Part shown: positions 23,733 to 30,880 of the stretch, one piece after another
Numbering within the stretch: position 1 is the stretch's first letter
Layout: the number at the start of each line of letters is the position of its first letter
Origin: Acidobacteriota bacterium
Lineage (GTDB): Bacteria > Acidobacteriota > Terriglobia > Acidiferrales > UBA7541
Assembly (NCBI GenBank): GCA_003223215.1
Contig: QHYH01000186.1
Coordinates: 1 to 34,521, forward strand
DNA: 34,521 nucleotides
Reading direction: 5' to 3'
The notes under the pieces: generated by a model
What the model was told of the DNA's origin: nothing
The model's database searches: none
Seen by the model: the letters and a program-made list of their open reading frames with translations, nothing else
Made by a program: the position numbers and the translations under genes

Positions 23733-23852
23733 ATGTCAATGACTCTGATTTTCACTGGTAAGTGGAACAGGTGGTACCGCGTCCTGCGGCACGGCCATGG
23801 ATTCGGACTGTTTGATTCTGTGCGCTATGGGCTGTGGCTGGCGCGTGGCTGA
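23733..23852 (+). CDS. Small 39-aa protein ending in GLFDSVRYGLWLARG
   Basis: An ATG at 23733 follows a strong GAGGAGAGG site and opens MSMTLIFTGKWNRWYRVLRH, then GHGFGLFDSVRYGLWLARG, stopping at 23852. It is rich in Trp, Arg, Gly and His. It lies 107 bp ahead of a universal stress protein gene on the same strand. I do not recognise a named family, but the ribosome site and aromatic/basic make-up suggest a real small protein, perhaps membrane- or nucleic-acid-associated. The rest of 23563-23959 shows no other gene. Confidence 0.55.
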   Translation: MSMTLIFTGKWNRWYRVLRHGHGFGLFDSVRYGLWLARG

Positions 23853-23959
23853 GCGTGAGGCGCTTGCCATGACTCGAATACAAACCGCGAACGGACCGTC
23901 GGATTTGCGACCGCATTCGAATCCGATCTTTCCGAGTTGGCGAGACGAGAGGCAATCCG

Positions 23960-24463
23960 ATGGTAAATACGAGACTCCTTGTCGTCCATGATGATTCGGT
24001 CGCGTCGAGACGGGCGGTCAAGTACGTAGGCAAATTTGTGGGAAAGCGAAGGGCGTTTCGCATTTGTCTGGTTCATGTTCTACCGCCATTACCGCCGGAA
24101 CTCCTGGAACACGGCGGCTCTGAGGACCCTGCGAAGGAGGCACAGCTGGAGGCTGAGCTAAAGGTTGGACAGCATCGCTGGATTTCGGCCGCCAAGAAAG
24201 CCTCCCAGAAAGGCTTGCATGAAGATCGCGTAGTCCTGCGGAAAGCGGGAATTTCAGCGAGAACGGTGAAAGCCTCATTCTGTGAACCGGGAGAAGGCAG
24301 AGGTGCGGCTGATGCGATTCTGCACATGGCCCGGGGACGACGTTGTCGTACGGTCGTTGTCGGCCGACAGTCGGTTTCCTGGTTTCACGAGTTATTCAGC
24401 CACGATTTGTCGGAAGAACTCCTTCGCCGTGGCAAAGGGTTCTGTGTTTGGGCCGTTGAATGA
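23960..24463 (+). CDS. Universal stress protein-like, degenerate ATP site
   Basis: 167 aa. The N-terminus MVNTRLLVVHDDSVASRRAV and the second strand CLVHVLPPLPPELLEHG fit a Usp domain. The C-terminal part reads RTVVVGRQSVSWFHELFSHD, then LSEELLRRGKGFCVWAVE, where the usual G-x2-G-x9-G(S/T) signature is lost. An insertion around residues 40-75 (charged, EDPAKEAQLEAELKVGQ) is longer than in the other copies here. It probably does not bind ATP in the standard way. It is followed after 80 bp by the second AhpD-like gene. The start at 23960 has a GAGAGG site 9 nt upstream. Confidence 0.75.
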   Translation: MVNTRLLVVHDDSVASRRAVKYVGKFVGKRRAFRICLVHVLPPLPPELLEHGGSEDPAKEAQLEAELKVGQHRWISAAKKASQKGLHEDRVVLRKAGISARTVKASFCEPGEGRGAADAILHMARGRRCRTVVVGRQSVSWFHELFSHDLSEELLRRGKGFCVWAVE

Positions 24464-24543
24464 CCCACGGCCTGCTCCGAACAGCGAACGTTGGGAAACG
24501 TGGTCTTCGTTGGAAATTTAGAAGAGCCGAAGGAGAAAACAGC

Positions 24544-24990
24544 ATGTCAGAGTCAATGTATCCGCCAGCATCGCTGGATCTCGCTCGCAAGCGTCGGGAC
24601 CTCGCACCCCTCATCCGGGACGCCTTCCACGCGTTCAGCCAGCTCGTCTTCGCCGATGGTGCTCTGCCAGCCAAGACAAAGCAACTGATCGCAGTCGCGG
24701 CTGCCCACATCACGCAGTGTCCCTATTGCATCCAGAGTCATACCAAAGCGGCGCTAAAGCACGGAGCAAACCCAAAGGAAATCATGGAGGCGATCTGGGT
24801 CGCCGCCGAGATGCGAGCCGGTGGTTCCTACGCGCATTCGGCAATATCGCTTACCATACCACGATCAACGAGGAGCAGCAACGCCACGAATCCTGAGGCA
24901 GTTGCGTGGGCCGCGTGGATTTATGTCTTGAATCAAACGCAGACTCAGGAGCGATCAATGTTGGATTCCAACTCTGCGAAGGCCAAGTGA
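24544..24990 (+). CDS. AhpD/carboxymuconolactone decarboxylase-like protein with frameshifted C-terminus
   Basis: 148 aa as read. Residues 1-100 are a good AhpD-like domain: FADGALPAKTKQLIAVAAAH, ITQCPYCIQSHTKAALKHGA with Cys59, Cys62 and His66, then EIMEAIWVAAEMRAGGSYAH. The usual end is found in another frame as YHTTINEEQQRHES, stopping at 24894-24896, so one base is missing near 24847-24855. The present frame instead runs on through 45 unusual residues to 24990. The catalytic thiols are intact, so the protein could still fold. The ATG at 24544 follows GGAG. The ECF sigma gene starts 26 bp after the present stop codon. This is the third frame break in the window. Confidence 0.78.
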   Translation: MSESMYPPASLDLARKRRDLAPLIRDAFHAFSQLVFADGALPAKTKQLIAVAAAHITQCPYCIQSHTKAALKHGANPKEIMEAIWVAAEMRAGGSYAHSAISLTIPRSTRSSNATNPEAVAWAAWIYVLNQTQTQERSMLDSNSAKAK

Positions 24991-25016
24991 ATCGGAATTG
25001 ATTCGGAGGTTATGGT

Positions 25017-25832
25017 ATGGGCTTATTGCAAACAACGATTTCTGAAGCTCAACGATGGCCCGCTTCGGGCGCGCAGGTGCGGGGAAGCGTGGTGAGTCAG
25101 CGCGCACGAGGTAGGACGGACTTGCCGCCCAAGGTATCGGCACGCTCGGGCAAGGCGATTGATTCGAGCCCGGCAGCCGAAGAATGGCGGCTCATTCAAC
25201 GCGCACTCGCAGGAGATCCCGATGCGCTTTCGCCAGTCTTCATTCGCCACAGCTCCAAACTCTTTCGCGCCGCATTCTCGTTGTTGCGCAACAAGGAAGA
25301 TGCAGAGGACGCGCTGCAGGAGGGTCTGATCAACGCATACATCCATCTGAATTCGTTCCAAAGGCGATCGCTGTTTTCCACGTGGCTGACTCGCATTGTC
25401 ATAAACGCCGCGTTAATGGCTCTCCGTCGCAAGCGTGCTCGTCCGGAAACATCTCTGGATGAGGGTCAGGACAGTGAATCGGACGACTGGCCAGCCTGGG
25501 TCGTCGACTTCCGCCCGAACCCCGAGCAAGCGTGCGCCGCGAGGGAAGCCAAGCAGATCGTCGAAAGCCATGTCGAGCAACTTTCATCGTGCCTCCGTTC
25601 GGCATTCCGGCTCCGCGAAATGGAGGGCCTCTCGACGAAAGGAGTGCGAAAAGTACTTGGTCTTACGGAAAACGTCGTTAAGTCACGAGTGTTCCGGGCA
25701 CGGGGAGAATTGACGAAGTCGCTGCGACAATCGTTCCGGATAATTTCTCAAGATGTCGAAGATATTTCGTCAAGGAAGACAATGTTGGCCGTTGCTGTGC
25801 CATCTCTCAACTCAAACTCTCCCCGGCCATGA
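25017..25832 (+). CDS. ECF-family RNA polymerase sigma factor, second copy
   Basis: 271 aa. A polar N-terminal stretch of about 55 residues precedes region 2: LIQRALAGDPDALSPVFIRH, then FRAAFSLLRNKEDAEDALQE, LINAYIHLNSFQRRSLFSTW, and LTRIVINAALMALRRKRARP. Region 4 follows near residue 190 (VEQLSSCLRSAFRLREMEGL, then KGVRKVLGLTENVVKSRVFR). Region 2 is closer to consensus than in the sigma factor at 2253-2987. The ATG at 25017 has a GGAGG site. No anti-sigma gene follows; the next gene, heme O synthase, is convergent. A weak inverted repeat (25837-25842 and 25876-25881) sits in the 51-bp gap. Confidence 0.85.
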   Translation: MGLLQTTISEAQRWPASGAQVRGSVVSQRARGRTDLPPKVSARSGKAIDSSPAAEEWRLIQRALAGDPDALSPVFIRHSSKLFRAAFSLLRNKEDAEDALQEGLINAYIHLNSFQRRSLFSTWLTRIVINAALMALRRKRARPETSLDEGQDSESDDWPAWVVDFRPNPEQACAAREAKQIVESHVEQLSSCLRSAFRLREMEGLSTKGVRKVLGLTENVVKSRVFRARGELTKSLRQSFRIISQDVEDISSRKTMLAVAVPSLNSNSPRP

Positions 25833-25883
25833 AATCTGTCCGGCATACCAGTTCTGCGACTCTTCGCGACACATACGGACAAA

Positions 25884-26816
25884 CTAAGTCTTAGCACACA
25901 TCATCAGAGCAAAAATCAGTGGAAGATAAACGATAGAGGCGAAAAGCAGGCGGCGCGCCGTCGTGTTCGTTCTGCAAAAGGCCAAACGGGCAGCGTAGTA
26001 GAAAAAGCCCGAGCTCAGCACAAAAACTCCGACAAAGTAAACTAACCCGGCCCTATGCAGCAGCGCCGGACCGAGGCTGACGGGGATGAGGGCGAGCGAA
26101 AACACGATGGTTTGCCACGCCATGAAGCGCCCCTGCCTCTCACCTAGGGGTAATGTCCGATACCCCGCACGCGCGTAGTCCTCGCGATACATCCAGGCAA
26201 TGGCCATGAAATGTGGAAACTGCCAAAGAAAGAGAATGGCGTAGAGAACCCACGCCTCTGCGCTTAGGCTTCCGCTCGCCCCGGCCCACCCGATCAACGG
26301 GGGCGCGGCGCCCGGCAATGCTCCGACCAGCGTGCACAACGGAGTCTTCCTCTTCAGCGGCGTGTACAGGAGCAAATAGGTGCTCAATGTCAGCAAGGCC
26401 AGCAAGCTGGCAAGGAAATTTACAAGAACAGCCAAGTAAAGACCGCCAGCCACCGAAAGCACCACGCCGAACCACAGCGCGCGCGAGGGATTGATCCTCC
26501 CGGCGGGCAGCGGACGCCGTGCCGTTCGCCGCATCTGAGAATCGAAACACCTTTCAAAATACTGATTCAGTGTTCCCGTGCCACTTGCGACGAGCATCGT
26601 GCCCACAATGGTGTTGAAGAGCAGCAGAATCCGCCAGTGGGAAGCAGGTGAGGCCAGGTAGAAGCCGGCGAAGGTTGTGATAAGAATCAGGAAATTCACC
26701 TCGGGCTTGGTCAGCGTCCAATAATCGGCCAGCACAACCGTCCAGCGTGAGAAGCCACCTGCTGCCAAGCGAGGAGCCATCATATTTGCCTCAGCCAATC
26801 GAGTTCCGCGCGTCAT
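25884..26816 (-). CDS. ctaB: Protoheme IX farnesyltransferase (heme O synthase)
   Basis: 310 aa with about nine membrane segments. The prenyltransferase motif NQYFERCFDSQMRRTARRPL is present (N-x3-[DE]-x3-D-x2-M-x-R-T), and a second aspartate-containing loop, MYREDYARAGYRTLP, follows FPHFMAIAW. The enzyme farnesylates heme B to heme O, the first step to heme A, needed for the caa3-type oxidase encoded at 14535-17079. There is no ctaA (heme A synthase) in the window. Start 26816 is the longest; MMAPRL (26783) with a GAGG site is an alternative. It lies 111 bp after the M50 protease gene on the same strand and may be read from promoter copy C. Confidence 0.9.
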   Translation of the reverse strand: MTRGTRLAEANMMAPRLAAGGFSRWTVVLADYWTLTKPEVNFLILITTFAGFYLASPASHWRILLLFNTIVGTMLVASGTGTLNQYFERCFDSQMRRTARRPLPAGRINPSRALWFGVVLSVAGGLYLAVLVNFLASLLALLTLSTYLLLYTPLKRKTPLCTLVGALPGAAPPLIGWAGASGSLSAEAWVLYAILFLWQFPHFMAIAWMYREDYARAGYRTLPLGERQGRFMAWQTIVFSLALIPVSLGPALLHRAGLVYFVGVFVLSSGFFYYAARLAFCRTNTTARRLLFASIVYLPLIFALMMCAKT

Positions 26817-26927
26817 GTTATGGCCTCGCTAAGAGTCGAGATTTTCTCCGCAGGAGCTCTGCTCGGTGCGGCGACATGCCGGTAAATGGCCGCCACTATG
26901 AACTACCTCAGTGCGAAGAACGTCTTC

Positions 26928-28046
26928 CTATGCCTTCAGGGCCTGCAAGATGCCGAGATAATGAATGAGATCGTCTCGCGACAACGTCCCCAATAGCTTC
27001 TTATCCGTCATCACGGGGAGTTGGTCGATGCCACTTCTGCCCATCTTGTCGAACGCCGTCCATAACTCGGCATCAGGCCTGATCCATTGCATTTGTTCCG
27101 CCGGTATCACGGCTTGTAGAGCAGTCGTGGTCGGCCATTGGGAGCGCGGCACGTTTTTGATAGCAGGTAGAGTGAGCAGGCCGACGACCTCAGAATCACT
27201 TATGATCACAAAGCTCGTGCGCCCGCTGGTCAAGATGTGGTCGTGCACTACGCTTTCCAGCGTCGTGTCGGCAGGGATGGGGGTGTAATCGCGGCCCATT
27301 GCCTCTGATACCTTGTGGCCGGCCAACAATCCCTGCATTACCTGCTGCTGAACTTGCGCTGCTGCGGCGCTTTCGAGGAACCAGCCGATGAAGGCTATCC
27401 ACAGACCGTTAAAAAAGTTTCCCCGCAAAGCGAGCCATACACCGAAAGCTATGAAAAGGAAACCGACGAAACGTCCGGTGTCGGCCGCAATCAGAGTTGC
27501 TCTCCGGAAATTGCGAGAAACACCCCACACAATCGCGCGAAAAACCCGTCCGCCGTCCAACGGGAATCCGGGAATGAGATTAAAGAGGGCAAGCATGGCA
27601 TTGATGAGAGCCAGGTATTTGGCGGCAGCCAGTAGCGGACTGATAGGCGTTAGCAAAGGCTGCATGATGAGAAACAGTGCCGCCAGGGCAAAGCTGACAA
27701 TGGGCCCCGCAACCGCGATCCAGAACTCAGCGCTAGCGCTTGGAGGTTCTCCCGCTATTTGCGAGACCCCTCCGAAAATAAACAAAGTGATGCGGGGCAC
27801 TTGAACCTTGTAGCGCATGGCCACAAGCGAATGCCCAAGCTCGTGGGTTAACACGCTCGCAAAGAACAGGACCGCGGTGAGTGAACCCACGAACCAATAC
27901 TCAGCGGTGTTCCAGTTCTTGAACTCACTCGGGAAGTAGCTGACCGCCAACATCCACGTGAGCAAGCCAAACACCAAGAACCAGGAATAGTCGAGGTCGA
28001 CAGTGATACCGAAGATTCGCCCCAACGGGATTGTATGGCGGAACAT
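26928..28046 (-). CDS. Site-2 protease (M50) with two C-terminal CBS domains
   Basis: 372 aa. Membrane zinc protease with HELGH at residues 68-72 (SVLTHELGHSLVAMRYKV) and the third zinc ligand in NLIPGFPLDGGRVFRA (Asp164). Four to six membrane segments precede two CBS domains (about 240-300, KVSEAMGRDYTPIPADTTLE, and 305-370, ending in GTLSRDDLIHYLG). CBS pairs usually bind adenosyl ligands and switch activity. Enzymes of this type cut anti-sigma factors or membrane proteins. Mycobacterial Rv2625c, a DosR-regulon member, has the same make-up. The start at 28046 has an AGGTGAAG site that overlaps the stop codon of a leader frame. Confidence 0.88.
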   Translation of the reverse strand: MFRHTIPLGRIFGITVDLDYSWFLVFGLLTWMLAVSYFPSEFKNWNTAEYWFVGSLTAVLFFASVLTHELGHSLVAMRYKVQVPRITLFIFGGVSQIAGEPPSASAEFWIAVAGPIVSFALAALFLIMQPLLTPISPLLAAAKYLALINAMLALFNLIPGFPLDGGRVFRAIVWGVSRNFRRATLIAADTGRFVGFLFIAFGVWLALRGNFFNGLWIAFIGWFLESAAAAQVQQQVMQGLLAGHKVSEAMGRDYTPIPADTTLESVVHDHILTSGRTSFVIISDSEVVGLLTLPAIKNVPRSQWPTTTALQAVIPAEQMQWIRPDAELWTAFDKMGRSGIDQLPVMTDKKLLGTLSRDDLIHYLGILQALKA

Positions 28047-28049
28047 TCT

Positions 28050-28127
28050 TCACCTGCCTTCAGTTTCCGGGCGCAATGCGCGGCCTCGTTCCGTTAGATA
28101 ATAAAATCGCTCGCATGACGGTTTCAT
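28050..28127 (-). CDS. Short leader reading frame behind promoter copy C (25 aa)
   Basis: ATG at 28127, exactly 40 nt from the first base of the copy C -10 box, opens MKPSCERFYYLTERGRALRP and stops with the TGA at 28050-28052, 3 nt before the M50 protease ATG and inside its AGGTGAAG ribosome site. Tight coupling with the protease start is the notable feature. The peptide differs from the MR-x-A-M set. Confidence 0.4.
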   Translation of the reverse strand: MKPSCERFYYLTERGRALRPETEGR

Positions 28128-28161
28128 TCTCGAACTCGGCTGAGTTTGTGACAATGGGTCG

Positions 28162-28189
28162 TTTATACTCTCTGAAGGAACAGCTGTAA
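28162..28189 (-). promoter_or_regulatory. Shared promoter cassette, copy C (drives the M50 protease)
   Basis: On the minus strand TTACAG (28189-28184), a 16-bp spacer ending AGAGAG, and TATAAA (28167-28162) are followed by CGACCCATTGTCACAAA. The ACGACCCATTGTCA stretch is shared exactly with copy A. Its distance to the protease ATG is 116 bp, filled by the leader. Confidence 0.76.
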
Positions 28190-28210
28190 GCGCCAAGGAA
28201 CAGAAGAAAT

Positions 28211-28438
28211 TCACGCGAAGGCTAATTGGGAAAGGAGCTGCCAATTCTGTGTCCGTGGAACGGGTAGTCCAGATGGTGGCAGTGTTATTGCGGTTCGTTG
28301 GGGAACGAGGTAGGAGGGATGATTCGCAACGAACGCTCCGAGAACGAGGAAGGCGAGAAGCGAGACAATTACAATGTTCCACCTCCGAAAGCGTCTCTTG
28401 GTAGTCGCACCATCTCCAGCATAGCGTAAGAAACACAT
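28211..28438 (-). CDS. Possible small single-span membrane protein (75 aa)
   Basis: From the ATG at 28438 (AGGA 10 nt upstream) the frame reads MCFLRYAGDGATTKRRFRRW, then a hydrophobic segment NIVIVSLLAFLVLGAFVA, and a proline-rich tail. The positively charged stretch before the hydrophobic segment fits an inside-out anchor. It lies 50 bp after the DUF2945 stop codon on the same strand and ends ahead of promoter copy C. I do not recognise a family. The frame is open further upstream to 28474. Confidence 0.4.
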   Translation of the reverse strand: MCFLRYAGDGATTKRRFRRWNIVIVSLLAFLVLGAFVANHPSYLVPQRTAITLPPSGLPVPRTQNWQLLSQLAFA

Positions 28439-28488
28439 GTACTTCGATTTCCTAGTCGGAGGATTCCGAGACACCGTAAGGATTTTCG

Positions 28489-28743
28489 CTATCGCTTCAT
28501 TTTTCTTCTCTTGGATTTCTTCTTTACCTGAGCCTGGATGTGTCTCAGTGCTTTCCCTTTGTGGATCGCCACATGATCGGTCTTGTCACTTTGGATGAGG
28601 TATTGAGGTTCGTCTCTAGAAGCGTGGTGCACATAGCCTTTGATCCGGATATCAGAAACAACTTTCTTCATAATGACCCCGCGAACCCTCCCAGCTTCCG
28701 AATTCCATTCAACGTGGTCGCCGCGCATAAATATTTTGGGCAT
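28489..28743 (-). CDS. DUF2945 (TUDOR-like, hypervirulence-associated) small protein
   Basis: 84 aa from MPKIFMRGDHVEWNSEAGRV; an ATG 15 nt upstream (28758) is possible. The DUF2945 pattern is clear: GDHVEWNSEAGRVRGVIMKK, then IKGYVHHASRDEPQYLIQSD, then KTDHVAIHKGKALRHI. The fold is a small TUDOR-like beta barrel. The C-terminus is very basic (QAQVKKKSKRRKMKR), so DNA or RNA binding is plausible. Family members are widespread in soil bacteria and their function is not established. It precedes a possible small membrane protein and lies downstream of the cupredoxin gene on the same strand after 148 bp. Confidence 0.8.
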   Translation of the reverse strand: MPKIFMRGDHVEWNSEAGRVRGVIMKKVVSDIRIKGYVHHASRDEPQYLIQSDKTDHVAIHKGKALRHIQAQVKKKSKRRKMKR

Positions 28744-28891
28744 CGCTTTTGTCTCCACAGCAAGAAATCACACGCAACGATTTCTTGTTTGAGGAAGTTA
28801 CCGTTACCAGTCTTGTACCAGATTCATGCACATCAGATTGAGGAGCACTGTTTCTTGCCAGGGTCCGGTTTTCTATGGGTTGATGAGGAAC

Positions 28892-29281
28892 TCACCGCAC
28901 GATTAACTCAGCTTTCATATTCGGGTGCAAAGTACAGTCATAGAGGTAGGTTCCCCTTTTCGTGACCACATATTTCCAGGAGCTGCCAACAGGAAGAATG
29001 CCGGAATCGAATTTCTTCGGTCTTGTCGACGTTGCGGTGTGAGGGACGATGTCGTCGTTCTTCCATTCAACCGTATCGCCAACCTTTACAGTGAGCACGG
29101 CGGGTTGAAACTTAAGTTCACGGATGACGATCGTGTGCGTTTGCGGACCTTTAGGAACAGCGGCCAGCACGAATCCGCCCGGAGGTCCCTGCGTGCCCAG
29201 CGAGCACGAAACCAGTAACAACAAGGCTGTCGCTACTAATGTTGAGGCTACCGATCGCATGCTCGAGTGGGGCGCGTTCAT
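28892..29281 (-). CDS. Plastocyanin-like cupredoxin lipoprotein
   Basis: 129 aa from MNAPHSSMRSVASTLVATAL; the ATG at 29281 follows AAGGAG. A lipobox (LLLLVSCS, Cys26) suggests a lipid anchor after export. The cupredoxin domain has TIVIRELKFQPAVLTVKVGD, then VEWKNDDIVPHTATS with His81, then TYLYDCTLHPNMKAELIV with Cys116, His119 and Met122, a complete type 1 copper site. It could carry electrons in the periplasm, for example to the cytochrome oxidase. It lies 31 bp after the DUF4142 gene, so both are likely transcribed from promoter copy D. Confidence 0.86.
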   Translation of the reverse strand: MNAPHSSMRSVASTLVATALLLLVSCSLGTQGPPGGFVLAAVPKGPQTHTIVIRELKFQPAVLTVKVGDTVEWKNDDIVPHTATSTRPKKFDSGILPVGSSWKYVVTKRGTYLYDCTLHPNMKAELIVR

Positions 29282-29312
29282 TGCTATATCTCCTTGGTTG
29301 TAACGCCGGCTC

Positions 29313-29879
29313 TTACTTGGGGTTCTTTGCATCATGTGCAGCGGTGGGGTCAACGGTGGCTTGCACGTTTCGTGCATGCTCAAGATGGCCGAGAAAAAGA
29401 GTCTGAGCGCCCTGGAGAGCGGCCTTAAGTTCCCCGTTCTGTGCGTTCGGAATCAAGACACCCGCGATGGCATCCGTAACTTGCTTGTGATAGGCCACCT
29501 CGTTGTCGATGTAGAACTTGTCAAAGGCCTTGCCGCGCAGGCTCTTCAGCTTTGCCGTAACCTCCACGGACTTCGCTTTGAGACTGTTGCTCGTGTCATT
29601 TTCGACTGGGGTTAGGTGAAGCTTGCCCGCCAGTTCAATGACGGACTTCTGGACCGCCCCGTGATCGGTTACCATCTGTTGCGCAAAACCCCGAACTTCC
29701 TTGTTCTTCGACTTGGTCAATGCGAGTTTGCCGTAGTCGATGTCAATCTGATTTGCAGCCAGAACGATCGCGCCGATATTCGCGTCGCTCGGAGGCTGTT
29801 GTGCGACACACTCGGAAGCGAAACCAAGCGAACCGAGTAAAGCAACCGCGGACAGAACCAAAACGCTTGAACTCTTCAT
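29313..29879 (-). CDS. DUF4142 exported protein
   Basis: 188 aa. A signal peptide (MKSSSVLVLSAVALLGSLGF, ending near ASECVAQQ) precedes a long helical domain of the ferritin-like DUF4142 family: VLAANQIDIDYGKLALTKSK, NKEVRGFAQQMVTDHGAVQK and YIDNEVAYHKQVTDAIAG, then LFLGHLEHARNVQA. Members are periplasmic, frequent in soil bacteria, and of unknown function; a four-helix bundle with His and Glu may bind metal. The ATG at 29879 follows AAAGGAG. A 22-codon leader behind promoter copy D ends 14 bp upstream. The cupredoxin gene follows 31 bp downstream. Confidence 0.88.
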   Translation of the reverse strand: MKSSSVLVLSAVALLGSLGFASECVAQQPPSDANIGAIVLAANQIDIDYGKLALTKSKNKEVRGFAQQMVTDHGAVQKSVIELAGKLHLTPVENDTSNSLKAKSVEVTAKLKSLRGKAFDKFYIDNEVAYHKQVTDAIAGVLIPNAQNGELKAALQGAQTLFLGHLEHARNVQATVDPTAAHDAKNPK

Positions 29880-29893
29880 TTGTGTAACTCCTT

Positions 29894-29962
29894 TTATAAT
29901 TTTCTGTGGTACCCCTGCATGGCCTGGGAACAACGGTGATCCTTATTCATGGCGATCCTCAT
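29894..29962 (-). CDS. Short leader reading frame behind promoter copy D (22 aa)
   Basis: ATG at 29962, exactly 40 nt from the first base of the copy D -10 box, opens MRIAMNKDHRCSQ and stops at 29894. The opening resembles the leader behind copy E (MRTAMENEDPRC): both have MR-x-A-M and then Arg-Cys. There is no clear ribosome site. It ends 14 nt before the DUF4142 ATG and is in another frame. Confidence 0.38.
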   Translation of the reverse strand: MRIAMNKDHRCSQAMQGYHRKL

Positions 29963-29996
29963 CCTGGAGGTGTTTCGCACTTGTCACAATGGTTCG

Positions 29997-30024
29997 TTCA
30001 TACCGGGGAAAGAGACGCTTGTAA
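29997..30024 (-). promoter_or_regulatory. Shared promoter cassette, copy D (drives DUF4142/cupredoxin)
   Basis: On the minus strand TTACAA (30024-30019), a 16-bp spacer ending CCCCGG, and TATGAA (30002-29997) are followed by CGAACCATTGTGACAAG. The region 30025-30320 upstream of it shows only a 15-bp palindrome (30263-30277) and no gene. Confidence 0.75.
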
Positions 30025-30320
30025 CAGATGCCAAAAGGTATTCGAACAAGGGCTCGATGCCGACTACGCGCATTCAACCGCCAGTCAGACGACTTTGGAG
30101 ATCCTCTCCACTAGAAAAGTCTCCAGCGGACAATTGGATACGTCTGCTCGATCTTTCTTGTCTCGGGGGAACCGGCCCTGCCGCCGGCTAATGCACAGCG
30201 CGAAGCAGTTATTCATCATATATCTGGTCCTAGACGGATAAGACAGTCTTGAACTGGATTGGCTCAATTCAATTGAGTGCTGCTTCTGCCTCTCGAATCG
30301 ATGGAAAACAGCTTCATCGC

Positions 30321-30758
30321 TTATTTTCGCGGCGGGATACCGAACACTACATAGCACGGTGAATGTTCGGCCACGTGTTTAGCCGTCGTGCCAAATACTA
30401 TCTCGCCTAGCGTACGTCCGTGGTGATAGCCGAGGACGGCTAGATCGCTTTTCTTTTCCTTTAATTCATCAAGCAGCGCGTAGCTGGCGGAGTGTGCCCG
30501 TAAAACTAGCGTCCTTGCCTTCAAATGGCTGCGGCGGGCCACGCTCTCGCCGGCGCGCAAGATTTTCTGCGCTGCTGCTTCCAGATCCGGTACTTCCGCG
30601 TCGAGAGCCGTGTTGTCGGGAAGTTCTATTACATGAACCAGAATGAGTGATGCTCCCCGCGAGCCCAGGCGGCTAGCCAACGTGGTTAGTTCCACAGCGT
30701 TTTCTAGGGTTTTCAAACCTACTAAGATCCGCTTAGGTTTCCTCATCTGTTGAGCCAT
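30321..30758 (-). CDS. Universal stress protein (UspA family)
   Basis: 145 aa from MAQQMRKPKRILVGLKTLEN, chosen for its AGGAGGAAGG site; the frame is open to 30854, but that would overlap promoter copy F. The Usp domain continues with SLILVHVIELPDNTALDAEV and ends SDLAVLGYHHGRTLGEIVFG, then TTAKHVAEHSPCYVVFGIPP. The glycine spacing G-x3-G-x8-G-T is close to, but not exactly, the usual G-x2-G-x9-G(S/T). The N-terminal nucleotide loop has Gly-Leu-Lys in place of the usual Asp. It stands alone, diverging from the GH15 gene, and is the fourth Usp-like protein in the window. Confidence 0.85.
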   Translation of the reverse strand: MAQQMRKPKRILVGLKTLENAVELTTLASRLGSRGASLILVHVIELPDNTALDAEVPDLEAAAQKILRAGESVARRSHLKARTLVLRAHSASYALLDELKEKKSDLAVLGYHHGRTLGEIVFGTTAKHVAEHSPCYVVFGIPPRK

Positions 30759-30818
30759 ACCTTCCTCCTCGTTTTGAGGTTGGATCATCCTGTCATGTAA
30801 AACTGGATCACGTCGATG

Positions 30819-30846
30819 TAACAGGCGTTTCTGTCGAAGGTATAAA
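30819..30846 (+). promoter_or_regulatory. Shared promoter cassette, copy F (drives GH15 enzyme)
   Basis: TAACAG (30819-30824), a 16-bp spacer ending CGAAGG, and TATAAA (30841-30846), followed by GAGACCATTGTTAGG. The leader ATG at 30881 is exactly 40 nt from the first base of the -10 box and has an AAGGAGG ribosome site, the strongest of the set. Confidence 0.74.
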
Positions 30847-30880
30847 GAGACCATTGTTAGGAACGCAAGGAGGTTTCAGC

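Noticed and set aside
25837-25881. TGTCCG/CGGACA inverted repeat between convergent genes as a terminator
   Set aside because: The arms are only 6 bp with a 33-nt loop and no U-run follows.
28050-28436. A 128-aa minus-strand frame spanning promoter copy C
   Set aside because: It covers the promoter and has no ribosome site at its start; only its last 25 codons (the leader) are kept.
30263-30277. Palindrome CTCAATTCAATTGAG
   Set aside because: It is short and AT-rich, with no U-run and no second copy; likely chance.
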